Shown here piece by piece: positions 1 to 9,528 of a DNA stretch of 64,000 nucleotides. The position numbers and the translations under genes are program-made. The notes beneath the pieces were generated by a model, which had not been told where the DNA came from, searched no databases, and saw nothing but the letters and a program-made list of their open reading frames with translations. Each line of letters starts with the position of its first letter. Position 1 is the first letter of the stretch. Source of the stretch: Halarcobacter sp. GTDB lineage: Bacteria; Campylobacterota; Campylobacteria; Campylobacterales; Arcobacteraceae. The stretch covers positions 124,001 to 188,000 of the forward strand of contig NZ_OY780939.1 of assembly GCF_963675975.1 (NCBI RefSeq). Direction: 5' to 3'.

Positions 1-1258
1 AAAAAACAAGGCTTTCGCTAGAGGTCAAGGTAATGCTTACCCTGTATATATTAAAGAGGCTAAAAACTCTGAAGTTTGGGATGTTGAAGGTAATAGACTA
101 ATTGATTTTGGAACAGGTATTGCTGTATGTAATACTGGACATAGTCATCCAAAAATCATTGAGGCAGTTAAAACTCAAATTGAAAAATTCAGCCACACTT
201 GTTTTACAGTTACTCCATATGAAGTAGGTGTTGAACTAGCTGAAAAATTAACTAAAGTAGCTCCAGGTGAAACTGAGAAAAAAGCTATTTTTGTTACAAC
301 TGGTGCTGAAGCTGTTGAAAACTGTGTGAAAATCGCAAGAGCACACACAGGAAGAAGAGGTATTATCGCATTTAATGGTGGTTTCCATGGTAGAACTAAT
401 ATGACTATGGCTCTTACTGGAAAAACTATGCCTTATAAAAAAGGTTTTGGACCATTTCCAGCTGAGATTTATCACTTACCATACCCAACACAATTCAATG
501 GTACATCAGTTAAAGATACTTTAACTGCACTAAAAAATCTATTCAAAGTAGATATTTTACCTGAAGATGTTGCAGCAATTATTATTGAGCCAATCCAAGG
601 TGAAGGTGGTTTTTACCAAACTCCAGTAGAGCTATTACAAGAGCTTAGAAGAATTTGTGATGAACATGGAATAGTATTAATTATTGACGAAATCCAAACT
701 GGATTTGCAAGAACTGGTAAAATGTTCAATATCGAGTATGCAGGTATTGAACCAGATTTAATGACAATGGCTAAAGGTATTGCTGGTGGTTACCCATTAT
801 CTGGTGTTGTTGGTAAAGCTGAAATTATGGATTCTGCAATTCCTGGTGGACTTGGTGGAACTTATGGTGGTTCACCAGTTGGATGTGCAGCTGGATTAGC
901 TGTATTAGAAATAATTGAAGAAGAAGACTTAATTAACAGAGCAAATCAAATTGGTGATATCTTTAATAAAAGATTAAATGAACTTAAAGATCAATTTCCA
1001 GAATTAATTTGTGATGTAAGAAATAAAGGTGCTATGATTGCTTTAGAATTAATGAAAGATGGTGATATTGAAAAACCAAATGCTGAATTAACTAAAGCAC
1101 TTACTGCAAAAGCTACAGAATATGGATTAATTCTATTATCTTGTGGTTTTAACAGCAATGTAATTAGATTTTTACCTGCATTAACAATAAGTGACGAGAT
1201 TGCTAATGAGGGATTAGATAAATTCCAAGAATTATTTAAAAACGTAGTAAAAAACTAA
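1..1258 (+). CDS. gabT: 4-aminobutyrate-type aminotransferase (5' partial)
   Basis: PLP-dependent class III aminotransferase that would move the amino group of GABA or a similar omega-amino acid (taurine, beta-alanine, 5-aminovalerate) to a 2-oxo acid. The reading frame is open from base 2, so the N-terminus lies outside the window. Visible family motifs are GIAVCNTGHSHP near the start, TTGAEAVENCVKIAR (PLP phosphate site), FNGGFHGRT, EPIQGEGGF, IIDEIQTGFARTGK (Asp contacting the PLP ring nitrogen) and MAKGIAGGYPLSG with the Schiff-base Lys. The family is certain; the substrate is not. A TRAP transporter follows after 66 bases on the same strand, which suggests the imported compound, or a product of it, is the substrate. 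Confidence 0.85.
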   Translation, partial: KNKAFARGQGNAYPVYIKEAKNSEVWDVEGNRLIDFGTGIAVCNTGHSHPKIIEAVKTQIEKFSHTCFTVTPYEVGVELAEKLTKVAPGETEKKAIFVTTGAEAVENCVKIARAHTGRRGIIAFNGGFHGRTNMTMALTGKTMPYKKGFGPFPAEIYHLPYPTQFNGTSVKDTLTALKNLFKVDILPEDVAAIIIEPIQGEGGFYQTPVELLQELRRICDEHGIVLIIDEIQTGFARTGKMFNIEYAGIEPDLMTMAKGIAGGYPLSGVVGKAEIMDSAIPGGLGGTYGGSPVGCAAGLAVLEIIEEEDLINRANQIGDIFNKRLNELKDQFPELICDVRNKGAMIALELMKDGDIEKPNAELTKALTAKATEYGLILLSCGFNSNVIRFLPALTISDEIANEGLDKFQELFKNVVKN

Positions 1259-1324
1259 TATATAGAATTTACTAAAAAAGACAAAATGCTAGAGAAAGAA
1301 ATAAAACAAAAGAAAGGGATACTT

Positions 1325-2347
1325 ATGTTAAATTTATTTACTAACATGAAAAGAAATATAGTAATGACTACATTAGTTGTACTATTAGGTGTAATGTCAG
1401 TTGTTGAAACAGCAACAGCTGCTCAAAATTGGAGATTCTCAAACCTTTATGGTAGAGGAACAGCATTCGGTGATTTATATCAACAACTTGCAAAAGATAT
1501 TGAAAAAAATACTAACGGTGAAATCAAAGTTCAAGTATTATTTTCTGGTGAAGGTGTAGGTACTTCTGGACTTTTAGGTGCTACTAAATCTGGTCTTATT
1601 ACTATGGCTGCGCCATTCCAATCTATGCATGCTGGTGAATTACCTGCTGGTGTTGTTGAAATTGGTTTACCTGGTGGTACTGCTGATACTGATGAGCTTT
1701 ACAAACTTTTCCATGAAAAAGGTTGGGATAAAATCCTTAAAGAAGCTTATGGTTCTCAAGGTTTAGTATGGTTAGAGCCTTATATTCAACCTCCAGTTTA
1801 TATTATCACTAAAAAACCTATCAAATCTGTTGCTGATTTCCAAGGTTTAAAAATTAGAGCTCCTGGTGCTTATGGTAAATTTTTAAGAAATTTAGGTGCT
1901 TCTCCTGTTTCTTTAGCGTGGAGTGAAATCTATACTAGTTTAGCTACTGGTGTTATTGATGGTTCTATTGGTTCTAATATGATTGACCACAGAGATGGTA
2001 ATCACGTTGAAGTTGCTAAATATATGTACAAACTTCCTTTAGCTGGTGCTCAAGTTTTACCAATCGTTGTAAATAGATCTGCTTGGAATAAACTTACTGA
2101 TGCTCAGAAAAAAGGTGTTTATGATGCAACTGTAGCTCATGCAAAAGCTCAATTAACTATGTCTAAAAAATGGGAAAAAGAAGCTGTTGCTCAAATGGAA
2201 GCTAAAGGTTTAAAATGGTCTCCAGAACCATCTGTTGCTGACAAAAAAGCTTGGGCTCAAGCTGGTGCTGGTCTTTGGGATGAGTATGCTGCTAAAGATA
2301 AATACAGCAAACAACTTATTGACGTATTAAAAAACCAAGCTAAGTAA
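1325..2347 (+). CDS. TRAP transporter substrate-binding protein (DctP family)
   Basis: Periplasmic solute receptor of a TRAP transporter. The frame is open from 1286, but ATG at 1325 is preferred because AAAGGG lies just upstream and the product then begins with a short basic region, a hydrophobic segment and a TATAA-like signal-peptide cleavage site. The mature part has the DctP signature GLKIRAPGAYGKFLRNLG, whose Arg normally binds the ligand carboxylate, followed by SEIYTSLATGVIDG. Membrane subunits follow directly. Codons in the middle of the gene are strongly biased to T-ending forms. The ligand cannot be read from sequence; the neighbouring aminotransferase suggests an amino acid or amino sulfonate. 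Confidence 0.85.
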   Translation: MLNLFTNMKRNIVMTTLVVLLGVMSVVETATAAQNWRFSNLYGRGTAFGDLYQQLAKDIEKNTNGEIKVQVLFSGEGVGTSGLLGATKSGLITMAAPFQSMHAGELPAGVVEIGLPGGTADTDELYKLFHEKGWDKILKEAYGSQGLVWLEPYIQPPVYIITKKPIKSVADFQGLKIRAPGAYGKFLRNLGASPVSLAWSEIYTSLATGVIDGSIGSNMIDHRDGNHVEVAKYMYKLPLAGAQVLPIVVNRSAWNKLTDAQKKGVYDATVAHAKAQLTMSKKWEKEAVAQMEAKGLKWSPEPSVADKKAWAQAGAGLWDEYAAKDKYSKQLIDVLKNQAK

Positions 2348-2368
2348 TGAATTTTGACAGGTCAGACC

Positions 2369-2911
2369 ATGTTTAAAAAATTCTTACAAATTTTTTGCAA
2401 GACAATTGATACAGTTGTCATGTGGTTAGGGAAAGGGGCATCATATTTGATGCCCGTCCTTGCTTTTATTGTTGCTTATGAAGTAGTTGCTAGATATATT
2501 TTTGATGCTCCAACAATTTGGGCATACGATTTATCTTTGTTTCTATTTGGATATATTGCTGCTTTAGGGGGAGCTTATGCTCAACAGAAAAAATCTCATA
2601 TTAATGTGGATATTCTTTATTTATCAGTTTCGCCTAAAGTTAAAAATATCTTTAATTTAATCTCTTACTCATTAGGTATATTTTTCCTAGTTATTGTATT
2701 TTATATGTCAATTACTAAATTTAATGAAGCATTAGAATTTGGATATAGACGTCAAAGTGAATGGGCACCTCCTATGTGGCATTTTTGGTTAATGCTATGT
2801 ATTGCTAGTGTAACTTTTGCAATACAATTAATTAGAGATATTATTGAAGAAGCTTACCATTTATTTACTGGTTTACCTTTAATTGAAAAGGAGTCTAACG
2901 ATGGGTGTTGA
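2369..2911 (+). CDS. TRAP transporter small membrane subunit (DctQ family)
   Basis: Small permease subunit with about four membrane segments and the DctQ pattern YEVVARYIFDAPTIWAYDLS followed by YAQQKKSHINVD. ATG at 2369 (product MFKKFLQ...) has CAGG seven bases upstream. A TTG at 2354 in the same frame is possible but less likely. The gene overlaps the next one by 11 bases, so the two subunits are probably translationally coupled. Confidence 0.85.
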   Translation: MFKKFLQIFCKTIDTVVMWLGKGASYLMPVLAFIVAYEVVARYIFDAPTIWAYDLSLFLFGYIAALGGAYAQQKKSHINVDILYLSVSPKVKNIFNLISYSLGIFFLVIVFYMSITKFNEALEFGYRRQSEWAPPMWHFWLMLCIASVTFAIQLIRDIIEEAYHLFTGLPLIEKESNDGC

Positions 2912-4226
2912 ATTATTAACTGGTGTACTATTATTATTTATCTTAATCTTTTTTGCACTAGGTGCTCCTGTTGGATTAGCTTTAGGTGGTATCGCTATGA
3001 TGGTAGGATATTTCACTTGGGGTGATGGAATTTTTAATGTTATTCCAACTACTGTTGAAGCTACATTTTTCAGTTTTATTTTATTAGCTATTCCATTATA
3101 TATCTATATGGGTCAATTATTAACTCATTCAGGTATTGGTGATGCTATGTTTAAAGCTAGCCAGATGTTAATTGGTAAAATTAGAGGTTCATTAGCTATC
3201 AGTGTTGTATTTATCTGTTCTATGATTGGTGCAATGGTTGGTATTATTGGTGCAGGTATTATGAGTTCAGGAAGTATTGCATTAAAACCAATGCTTGATG
3301 CTGGATACAACAAAAGACTTGCTCTTGGTACGATTATGGCTGGTGGTGCTTTGGGTATTTTAATTCCACCAAGTATTCCAATGATTATGTTTGCAGCTTC
3401 AACTCAAAACTCTGTAGGTAGAATGTTCCTTGGAGCTATGGTTCCTGCTCTTGTAACTGTTATTTTACTTATTACATATATCATAATTAGTTCAAAAATC
3501 AAACCTGAAAATGCTCCATTATTAAGTGAAAACAACCCTGGTTTACCAAAACTTCAAGGGAAAGAAAAACTTAGAGTATTTAGAGATGGTTTCTTATCTA
3601 TTGGTCTTATTTTTGTTGTTTTAGGAAGTATCATCAGTGGTATTGCTACTCCAACAGAATCTGGTGCATTAGGTGTTGCTGGAGCTATTTTACTTGCAAT
3701 ATTTTTCAAAAGATTTAAACTTGAAATGATGAGAACAGTTGGACTACAAACTGGTATTCTAGTAAGTGTTGCTATGTGGATTATTTTAGGTGCTTCTGTA
3801 TTTAGTAACTTCCACTTACTTATGGGGATTCAAGGTATGATTTCAGATTTTACTCATGGTTTAGATTTACCTCCAATCATGATTATTATTATGTTCCAAC
3901 TTATTATGCTTTTCCTTGGATTTATCATTGATGAATTTATTATTGTATTAATGTGTGCACCTTTATTTACTCCTATTGCTGTATCTTTAGGTTATGATCC
4001 AATCTGGTTTGGTGTTTTAATGATTATTAATATTTTAATTGCCGTACAAACTCCTCCATATGGGTTTGCATTGTTTTACTTAAAAGGTATTGCACCACCA
4101 GAAGTTGGTATGGGTGAAATTTATAAATCAGTTACACCATTTATTTTAGTTAACCTAACAGTGTTAATTATTTGTATGATTTTCCCAGAAATTGTTCTGT
4201 GGCTACCTAATAAAGTTATGGGATAA
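2901..4226 (+). CDS. TRAP transporter large permease (DctM family)
   Basis: Large 12-segment permease that forms the sodium-coupled transport path of the TRAP system. Typical features are the N-terminal FALGAPVGLALGG region, GIIGAGIMSSGSIALKPML, the ILIPPSIPMIMFA motif and the TPTESGALG motif in the second half. ATG at 2901 is chosen because AAAAGGAG lies 7 bases before it; the frame upstream (from TTG 2883) includes that ribosome site. It completes a dctP-dctQ-dctM operon and is followed after 13 bases by a universal stress protein gene. Confidence 0.9.
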   Translation: MGVELLTGVLLLFILIFFALGAPVGLALGGIAMMVGYFTWGDGIFNVIPTTVEATFFSFILLAIPLYIYMGQLLTHSGIGDAMFKASQMLIGKIRGSLAISVVFICSMIGAMVGIIGAGIMSSGSIALKPMLDAGYNKRLALGTIMAGGALGILIPPSIPMIMFAASTQNSVGRMFLGAMVPALVTVILLITYIIISSKIKPENAPLLSENNPGLPKLQGKEKLRVFRDGFLSIGLIFVVLGSIISGIATPTESGALGVAGAILLAIFFKRFKLEMMRTVGLQTGILVSVAMWIILGASVFSNFHLLMGIQGMISDFTHGLDLPPIMIIIMFQLIMLFLGFIIDEFIIVLMCAPLFTPIAVSLGYDPIWFGVLMIINILIAVQTPPYGFALFYLKGIAPPEVGMGEIYKSVTPFILVNLTVLIICMIFPEIVLWLPNKVMG

Positions 4227-4239
4227 AGGAGAAGAATAG

Positions 4240-4680
4240 ATGTTTAAAAATATTTTAGTGCCATTGCATTTAGATTATATAGACAATCACGAAAAACTTT
4301 TTGCTGGAGCATTAGAAGTTTTAGATAATGAAGAGGGAAAATTATCTTTATTATATGTAAATGAAAACAGAGCTCATGGCTCTGTTTATCCAATTCTTGA
4401 TGAAGAAAATGAGAAACATTACAATCATGATGCTTTTATAGAATTAAAAAAGATTGCTAAGAAACACTCTTTACCTGAAGATAAAATCACTTTTAATATA
4501 AGAGATGGTTCAGCTCACAGAGAGATTCTTGAAGAAGCAAGAAGAATAAAAGCTGATGCTATTGTTATGATGGCAACAAAACCAGGACTTGGAAGCTACT
4601 TTATAAGTAGTACTTCAGAGCGAGTTATGAGACATGCTGCTTGCTCTGTATTTGTAATCAGACTAACTGATTATCAATAA
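4240..4680 (+). CDS. universal stress protein, TRAP-associated (TeaD-like)
   Basis: Single-domain UspA-fold protein of 146 residues. The N-terminal FKNILVPLHLD strand and a C-terminal nucleotide-binding segment (MATKPGLGSYFISSTSERVMRHA) are clear. It sits 13 bases after the large TRAP permease behind a strong GGAG site. Usp proteins encoded with TRAP systems, TeaD of the Halomonas ectoine transporter being the studied case, bind ATP and modulate uptake; the same role is inferred here. The second TRAP operon of the window (26.9-31.4 kb) also carries a Usp gene. Confidence 0.8.
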   Translation: MFKNILVPLHLDYIDNHEKLFAGALEVLDNEEGKLSLLYVNENRAHGSVYPILDEENEKHYNHDAFIELKKIAKKHSLPEDKITFNIRDGSAHREILEEARRIKADAIVMMATKPGLGSYFISSTSERVMRHAACSVFVIRLTDYQ

Positions 4681-4690
4681 ATAAACTATA

Positions 4691-4727
4691 GATAAGAAGT
4701 TAAAGGAAAATTCCTTTTCTTTTTATC
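4691..4727 (+). terminator. intrinsic terminator after TRAP-usp operon
   Basis: Imperfect long hairpin: outer arms GATAAGAAG and CTTTTTATC, inner arms AAAGGAA and TTCCTTT, with a T-rich 3' side. It lies just after the usp stop codon, so it probably ends the TRAP transcript. Confidence 0.55.
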
Positions 4728-4818
4728 TAATTTAAAATTTTTGTGAATAATTCTAAATATTCACAATATATTTACCCTTTATTTAAATATATAACTTACT
4801 TTACAAAAGGATGATATA

Positions 4819-5337
4819 ATGCAGAGTTCAATCTCTACTCCATACTCAAATTTTATTTTAAAAAAAGCAACACCGAATGATGCAGATTTAGTGGTTACTT
4901 TTATTAAAAAACTTGCAAAATATCAAAATATGGAAAATGTGATTACAACAACACCTGAACGTATTAAAAATATTTTAGAAGAAAACTTGGCTGAAGTTAT
5001 TTTTGGTATTTATGAGGAGGAGATTGTTTCATTTGTATACTTTAATCAAAAAAATTCTGCCTTTACAGGAAGAAAAGGACTTTATATAGATGCCTTTTTT
5101 GTAGATGACTGTGTACGAGGAAAAGGTTTAGGAAAATATATATTTCAATATCTTTCAAAATATTCAAAGGATAAAGGTTATGAATATTTAGAATGGGCTT
5201 GTTTTGATTGGAATAAGTCTGCAATAAAGTTTTATGAAAATCTTGGAGCGAAGTGTGTAGAGAGTTTAGATATCTATAGATTGAGCCCTGAAAATTTATC
5301 TTTAAATGCAAAAGAATTTGAAGAAAATCAATTATAA
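4819..5337 (+). CDS. GNAT acetyltransferase, diamine/thialysine (SSAT) type
   Basis: A 172-residue GNAT-fold acetyltransferase. The acetyl-CoA loop VRGKGLGKYIF (about residues 98-108) is followed by LEWACFDWNKSAIKFYENLGA, the arrangement typical of spermidine/diamine and thialysine N-acetyltransferases. It would transfer acetyl from acetyl-CoA to a small amine. AAAGGATGATATA precedes the ATG. Its place between a TRAP operon and an aldehyde dehydrogenase suggests that amine handling belongs to this cluster, but the substrate is inferred only from family resemblance. Confidence 0.7.
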   Translation: MQSSISTPYSNFILKKATPNDADLVVTFIKKLAKYQNMENVITTTPERIKNILEENLAEVIFGIYEEEIVSFVYFNQKNSAFTGRKGLYIDAFFVDDCVRGKGLGKYIFQYLSKYSKDKGYEYLEWACFDWNKSAIKFYENLGAKCVESLDIYRLSPENLSLNAKEFEENQL

Positions 5338-5364
5338 ATTAAATTTTAAAATAAGGAAATAAAA

Positions 5365-6756
5365 ATGAGTACAATAGAAGTAACATCACCATATGATGAT
5401 AGCGTAGTAGGAACAGTTCCATTTAGTACAAACGAAGAAGTACAAGCTGCTATAGATTTAGCACATGCAACTTTCTTAGATCATAAAAACCACTTACCAA
5501 AGTATAAAAGAGTTGCTATCTTAGAAAAAGTTGCTGAAATTATGTCTTCACAAGTTGAAGAATTAACTAGACTTTGTGCATCTGAAGGTGGTAAACCTTG
5601 GATTGATTCTGAGGTTGAAGTTTACAGAGCTATCAATGGTGTTAAGCTTGCAATTGAAGCTTTAGGTTCATTAGAAGGTAAAGAGGTTGCTATGGGTCAC
5701 ACTGCTTCTTCTGCTAACAGAATGGCTTATACTTTCAAAGAACCTATTGGGGTTGTTGCTGCAATCTCTGCTTTTAACCACCCTTTTAACTTAGCTATTC
5801 ACCAAGTTATCCCTGCTATTGCTGTTGGGTGTCCTGTGGTTATTAAACCTGCAACTCAAACTCCTATGTCTGCTATTAGATTAGTAGAAATCTTAGAAGA
5901 AGCTGGTCTTCCTAAAGGTTGGGCTCAAGCTGTTGTTTGTGACAGAACTGGTGGGGAATTATTAGCTACATCTCCTAAAGTTAGTTTCTTAACTTTCATT
6001 GGTTCTGGTGCTGTTGGTTGGTATTTAAATTCTAAAGTTTCTAATGGTACTAGAGTTGCTTTAGAGCATGGTGGGGTTGCTCCTGTTATTGTTGAGCCTG
6101 ATGCGGATATTGATGCTATGATTCCTGATTTAGGTAAAGGTGGTTTCTACCATGCTGGTCAAGTTTGTGTTTCTGTTCAAAGAGTTTATGTTCACGAATC
6201 TATTGTTGACGAGGTAGCTTCTAAGCTTTCTGATTATGCTTCTAAGTTAGTTGTTGGTAATCAATTAGACCCTAAAACTGAAGTTGGTCCTTTAATTAAC
6301 AACAATGAAGTTAACAGAGTTGAAGAGTGGGTTAACGAAGCTGTTGAGAAAGGTGCTAAAGTTTTAACTGGTGGTAAGAGAATCTCTAATTCTTGTTATG
6401 AGCCTACTGTTCTTTTAAATCCTGCTGACGATGCTTTAGTTTCTACTAAAGAGGTATTTGGTCCTGTTGTTTGTGTTTATTCTTATTCTGACATGGAAGA
6501 GGCTATTGACAGAGCTAACTCTTTAGAGGTTTCTTTTCAAGCTGCTGTATTCACTAAGAACATTGACAAAGCTTTAAGAGCTGTTAAGAGAATCAACGGT
6601 ACTACTGTAATGGTTAACGACCACACTGCGTTTAGAGTTGACTGGATGCCGTTTGGTGGTGCTAAGGCTTCTGGTCTTGGTGTTGGTGGTATTCACGACT
6701 CTATGGAAGAAATGACTAACGAAAAACTTCTTGTTATCAAGTCTCCTGTTTTATAA
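5365..6756 (+). CDS. NAD(P)-dependent aldehyde dehydrogenase
   Basis: Aldehyde dehydrogenase superfamily member of 463 residues oxidising an aldehyde to its acid. The general-base Glu is in VALEHGGVAPVIV (about residue 234), the nucleophile Cys in HAGQVCVSVQRVYVH (about residue 268), and the C-terminal MPFGGAKASGLGVGG and EVFGPVV motifs are present. LEHGG instead of the usual LELGG, with the HAGQVC motif, is closer to phosphonoacetaldehyde/sulfoacetaldehyde-type enzymes than to ordinary GabD (from memory of the families). With the aminotransferase it could oxidise succinate semialdehyde or sulfoacetaldehyde. After about the first 100 codons usage becomes very strongly T-ending (GCT, GTT, GGT, TCT), unlike its neighbours, perhaps because of high expression. 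Confidence 0.85.
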   Translation: MSTIEVTSPYDDSVVGTVPFSTNEEVQAAIDLAHATFLDHKNHLPKYKRVAILEKVAEIMSSQVEELTRLCASEGGKPWIDSEVEVYRAINGVKLAIEALGSLEGKEVAMGHTASSANRMAYTFKEPIGVVAAISAFNHPFNLAIHQVIPAIAVGCPVVIKPATQTPMSAIRLVEILEEAGLPKGWAQAVVCDRTGGELLATSPKVSFLTFIGSGAVGWYLNSKVSNGTRVALEHGGVAPVIVEPDADIDAMIPDLGKGGFYHAGQVCVSVQRVYVHESIVDEVASKLSDYASKLVVGNQLDPKTEVGPLINNNEVNRVEEWVNEAVEKGAKVLTGGKRISNSCYEPTVLLNPADDALVSTKEVFGPVVCVYSYSDMEEAIDRANSLEVSFQAAVFTKNIDKALRAVKRINGTTVMVNDHTAFRVDWMPFGGAKASGLGVGGIHDSMEEMTNEKLLVIKSPVL

Positions 6757-6762
6757 TACTTT

Positions 6763-6787
6763 GTAAAGGAGGAATCCCCTCCTTTAC
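6763..6787 (+). terminator. hairpin after aldehyde dehydrogenase
   Basis: Perfect 10-bp inverted repeat GTAAAGGAGG / CCTCCTTTAC with a five-base loop, six bases after the stop codon. No good T-run follows, so it may be a weak terminator or an mRNA-stabilising structure. Confidence 0.5.
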
Positions 6788-6891
6788 ACCCTTCTATTAG
6801 TAATACTTATACTTAACTTAAGCCCACTTATATTATTATTTTGGTATAAGCATCTATTCAAAACTTAACAATTAAATAATTTAGGAAAACT

Positions 6892-8061
6892 ATGAACTTA
6901 CATGAGTATCAAGCAAAAAATTTATTTAGAAAATATGATATACCAACTACTAAAGGTAAACTGCTAACTCATCCTTCTCAACTTGATGATATATTAAGAA
7001 AACTTGGTGGAGACAGATGGGTAATTAAAGCCCAAGTTCACGCTGGAGGAAGAGGAAAAGCTGGAGGAGTTGTAGTAGTTGACTCAAAAGCTGAAGCAAA
7101 TGAAGAGGTAAGAAGACTTTTAGGAAGTAACTTAGTTACTTACCAAACAAATAAAGATGGACAACCTGTAAACTCTATTTATGTTGAACAACCTTGTGAT
7201 ATTATTGATGAAATCTATTTAGCATTTGTTGTAGATAGAACAACACAAAGAATTATGATAATTACTTCAAGTGAAGGTGGGGTTGAGATTGAAGAGGTTG
7301 CAGAAAAAACTCCTGAAAAAATATTAAGAAATCCTATCAATCCAGTTGTTGGAATTATGCCAGCACAATGTAGACAAATCTGTGATGACTTAGGTTTAGA
7401 TAAAACTCTAAGTGCACAAATGATTGATTTGATGCAAAAAATTTATAAAATGTTTGTAAAAAATGACCTTTCATTAATAGAAGTAAATCCACTTGTTGTT
7501 ACAAAGCAAGGAACAATTTTATGTCTTGACGGGAAAGTTGTAGTTGATAACTCAGCACTTTACAGACAGCCAAAAATTAATGAAATCAGAGATGAAACTC
7601 AAGAAGATGCAAAAGAATTAAAAGCTGAAAAACTAGACTTAAACTATGTTACCCTAGATGGAAACATTGCTTGTATGGTAAATGGTGCCGGTTTAGCTAT
7701 GGCAACTATGGATTTAATCAAAACACATGGTGGAGAGCCAGCTAACTTCTTAGATGTTGGTGGAAGTGTAAATGAAAAAAGAGTTATTGAAGCCTTTGAA
7801 ATAATTTTATCAGATGAAAAAGTAAATGGTATTTTAGTAAATATCTTTGGTGGTATTGTAAGATGTGACATCATAGCTTCAGGTATTATTGAAGCAGCTA
7901 GAAAGATGAATCTATCTATTCCAATTGTTGTAAGACTTGAAGGTACAAATGCAAAAGAGGGATTAGAATTGATTAGACAATCAGATGTATCTGTTTACGA
8001 AGAAGCTGATTTAGATAAAGCAGCGCAAAAAATTATTGAACTTACACAAGGAGCTAACTAA
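6892..8061 (+). CDS. sucC: succinyl-CoA ligase (ADP-forming) beta subunit
   Basis: ATP-grasp subunit of succinyl-CoA synthetase, 389 residues, the usual length. It begins [15 protein letters not shown] and contains [16 protein letters not shown] (nucleotide contact), ENVNPLVVT-type metal site (here [13 protein letters not shown]), [18 protein letters not shown] and FVNIFGGI-type CoA-end motif ([13 protein letters not shown]). With sucD it interconverts succinate, CoA and ATP with succinyl-CoA. It overlaps sucD by one base (TAATG), the sign of translational coupling. Following an aminotransferase/aldehyde-dehydrogenase cluster it could activate the acid made there, or simply be the TCA-cycle enzyme. 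Confidence 0.9.
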   Translation: MNLHEYQAKNLFRKYDIPTTKGKLLTHPSQLDDILRKLGGDRWVIKAQVHAGGRGKAGGVVVVDSKAEANEEVRRLLGSNLVTYQTNKDGQPVNSIYVEQPCDIIDEIYLAFVVDRTTQRIMIITSSEGGVEIEEVAEKTPEKILRNPINPVVGIMPAQCRQICDDLGLDKTLSAQMIDLMQKIYKMFVKNDLSLIEVNPLVVTKQGTILCLDGKVVVDNSALYRQPKINEIRDETQEDAKELKAEKLDLNYVTLDGNIACMVNGAGLAMATMDLIKTHGGEPANFLDVGGSVNEKRVIEAFEIILSDEKVNGILVNIFGGIVRCDIIASGIIEAARKMNLSIPIVVRLEGTNAKEGLELIRQSDVSVYEEADLDKAAQKIIELTQGAN

Positions 8062-8930
8062 TGGCAATTTTAATTGATAAAAATACGAAAGTGTTAGTTC
8101 AAGGTTTAACAGGAGCACAAGCAAGTTTCCATACACAAAGAGCTATCGCATATGGAACAAATGTAGTAAGTGGTGTAGTTCCAGGTAAACGAGGTCAAAG
8201 ACATTTAGATTTACCAATTTACAATACAGTTGAGTGTGCAAAAAGATTAACAGGAGCAAATGCTTCAATTATATATGTTCCAGCTCCATTTTGTAAAGAT
8301 GCAATTATTGAAGCTAGTGAAAATGGTATTGAAACTATTGTTTGTATAACAGAAGGTATTCCAACTATTGATATGCTTGATGTAAAAGCTGCTGTTGATT
8401 TAAATGGTTCAAGACTAATAGGACCAAACTGCCCAGGTATCATAACACCAGACCAATGTAAGATGGGAATTATGCCAGAATCAATTCATATGGCAGGAAG
8501 TGTTGGAATTGTATCAAGATCAGGAACATTAACTTATGAAGCTGTAAACCAATCAACTCTTGCAGGATTTGGACAAAGTACTTGTGTAGGAATTGGTGGA
8601 GATCCAGTTCCTGGTTCAGACTTTATTGATATGTTAAAAATGTTTGAAGAGGATGAAGATACAAAAGCTATCGTTATGATTGGTGAAATTGGTGGGGCAA
8701 AAGAGGAAGCTGCTGCTGAATTTATCAAACATCATGTAACAAAACCTGTTGTTTCTTATATTGCAGGAGTTACTGCACCTAAGGGTAAAAGAATGGGTCA
8801 CGCAGGAGCAATCATAGATGGGGGAAAAGGAACTGCACAGGAAAAATATTCAGCACTTGAAAGAGCTGGAGTTTGTACAGTTAGAACAATCACTTCAATA
8901 GCAGATGCACTAAAAGAGGTACATCCATAA
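8061..8930 (+). CDS. sucD: succinyl-CoA ligase (ADP-forming) alpha subunit
   Basis: CoA-binding and phosphohistidine subunit, 289 residues. The Rossmann loop [14 protein letters not shown] lies at the N-terminus, [12 protein letters not shown] is in the middle, and the phosphorylated His is in [14 protein letters not shown] (about residue 247). It begins at the stop codon of sucC and ends one base from the 3' end of a convergent regulator gene, with no room for a separate terminator between them. Confidence 0.92.
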   Translation: MAILIDKNTKVLVQGLTGAQASFHTQRAIAYGTNVVSGVVPGKRGQRHLDLPIYNTVECAKRLTGANASIIYVPAPFCKDAIIEASENGIETIVCITEGIPTIDMLDVKAAVDLNGSRLIGPNCPGIITPDQCKMGIMPESIHMAGSVGIVSRSGTLTYEAVNQSTLAGFGQSTCVGIGGDPVPGSDFIDMLKMFEEDEDTKAIVMIGEIGGAKEEAAAEFIKHHVTKPVVSYIAGVTAPKGKRMGHAGAIIDGGKGTAQEKYSALERAGVCTVRTITSIADALKEVHP

Positions 8931-8931
8931 A

Positions 8932-9528
8932 CTAAAAAGAAACAGGAGTAATTATAGAAAGATAAGAAGCTTTCTTTGAACTTCTGTTTTCTATCTTGTG
9001 GGGGATTTCAGGATTAAATCTTATTGAGTCCCCTTTTTTAAGTTCAAACTCTTTGTTATTTAATGTAACTACAATCTCACCTTCAAGAACATAATCACAC
9101 TCTTCTCCACCTTTTGTATGGGGTATTAGATCCTCAGTGATTCTATTTGGCTCCATATTTACTTGTAATAATTCTATATCACCTTGTAAGTCAGGTACTA
9201 AAAGTTCACATGTATATAAAGGGTCAGGAAAAGATATTTTCTTTCTTTCATCTTTTCTTACTACATAAGATTTTTCATTTTCAATATTTTCTAAAGTATT
9301 AACTTGAGGTTCTTCAGTATTGTTAGTAAATAGATGAGCTAAAGTTACATCTAATACTTTTGCTATTTTTCTTAGGGTTTCAACTGAACCTTGTGTTGAG
9401 CCTTTTTCAAGTTGAGATAACATTCCAAAAGAGATTCCTGCTTCACTTGCAAGTTGTTTTGCAGCCATATTTTTTGCTACTCTTAAACTCTTAATTTTTT
9501 TACCTACTTCAAACTCTTCTTCTAACAC
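8932..9528 (-). CDS. XRE-family regulator with C-terminal cupin domain
   Basis: 198-residue transcription factor. Residues about 8-65 form an XRE helix-turn-helix (LASEAGISFGMLSQLEKG), and the C-terminal half (about 110-195) is a small cupin with HTKGGEECDYVLEGE and FNPEIPHKIEN, likely to bind an effector or metal. Regulators of this build include PuuR (putrescine/GABA) and several amino-acid catabolism repressors. It faces the aminotransferase-TRAP-ALDH-sucCD cluster tail to tail, so it is the best candidate for its regulator; this is inference from position and family. Confidence 0.8.
   Translation of the reverse strand: MLEEEFEVGKKIKSLRVAKNMAAKQLASEAGISFGMLSQLEKGSTQGSVETLRKIAKVLDVTLAHLFTNNTEEPQVNTLENIENEKSYVVRKDERKKISFPDPLYTCELLVPDLQGDIELLQVNMEPNRITEDLIPHTKGGEECDYVLEGEIVVTLNNKEFELKKGDSIRFNPEIPHKIENRSSKKASYLSIITPVSF

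Noticed and set aside
2354-2369. TTG at 2354 as the dctQ start, and the extended starts at 1286 (dctP), 2883 (dctM), 38999 (BASS) and 46091 (prpF)
   Set aside because: In each case a later ATG has a better placed ribosome site, and the extra residues are not family-like; for prpF they come from the terminator.
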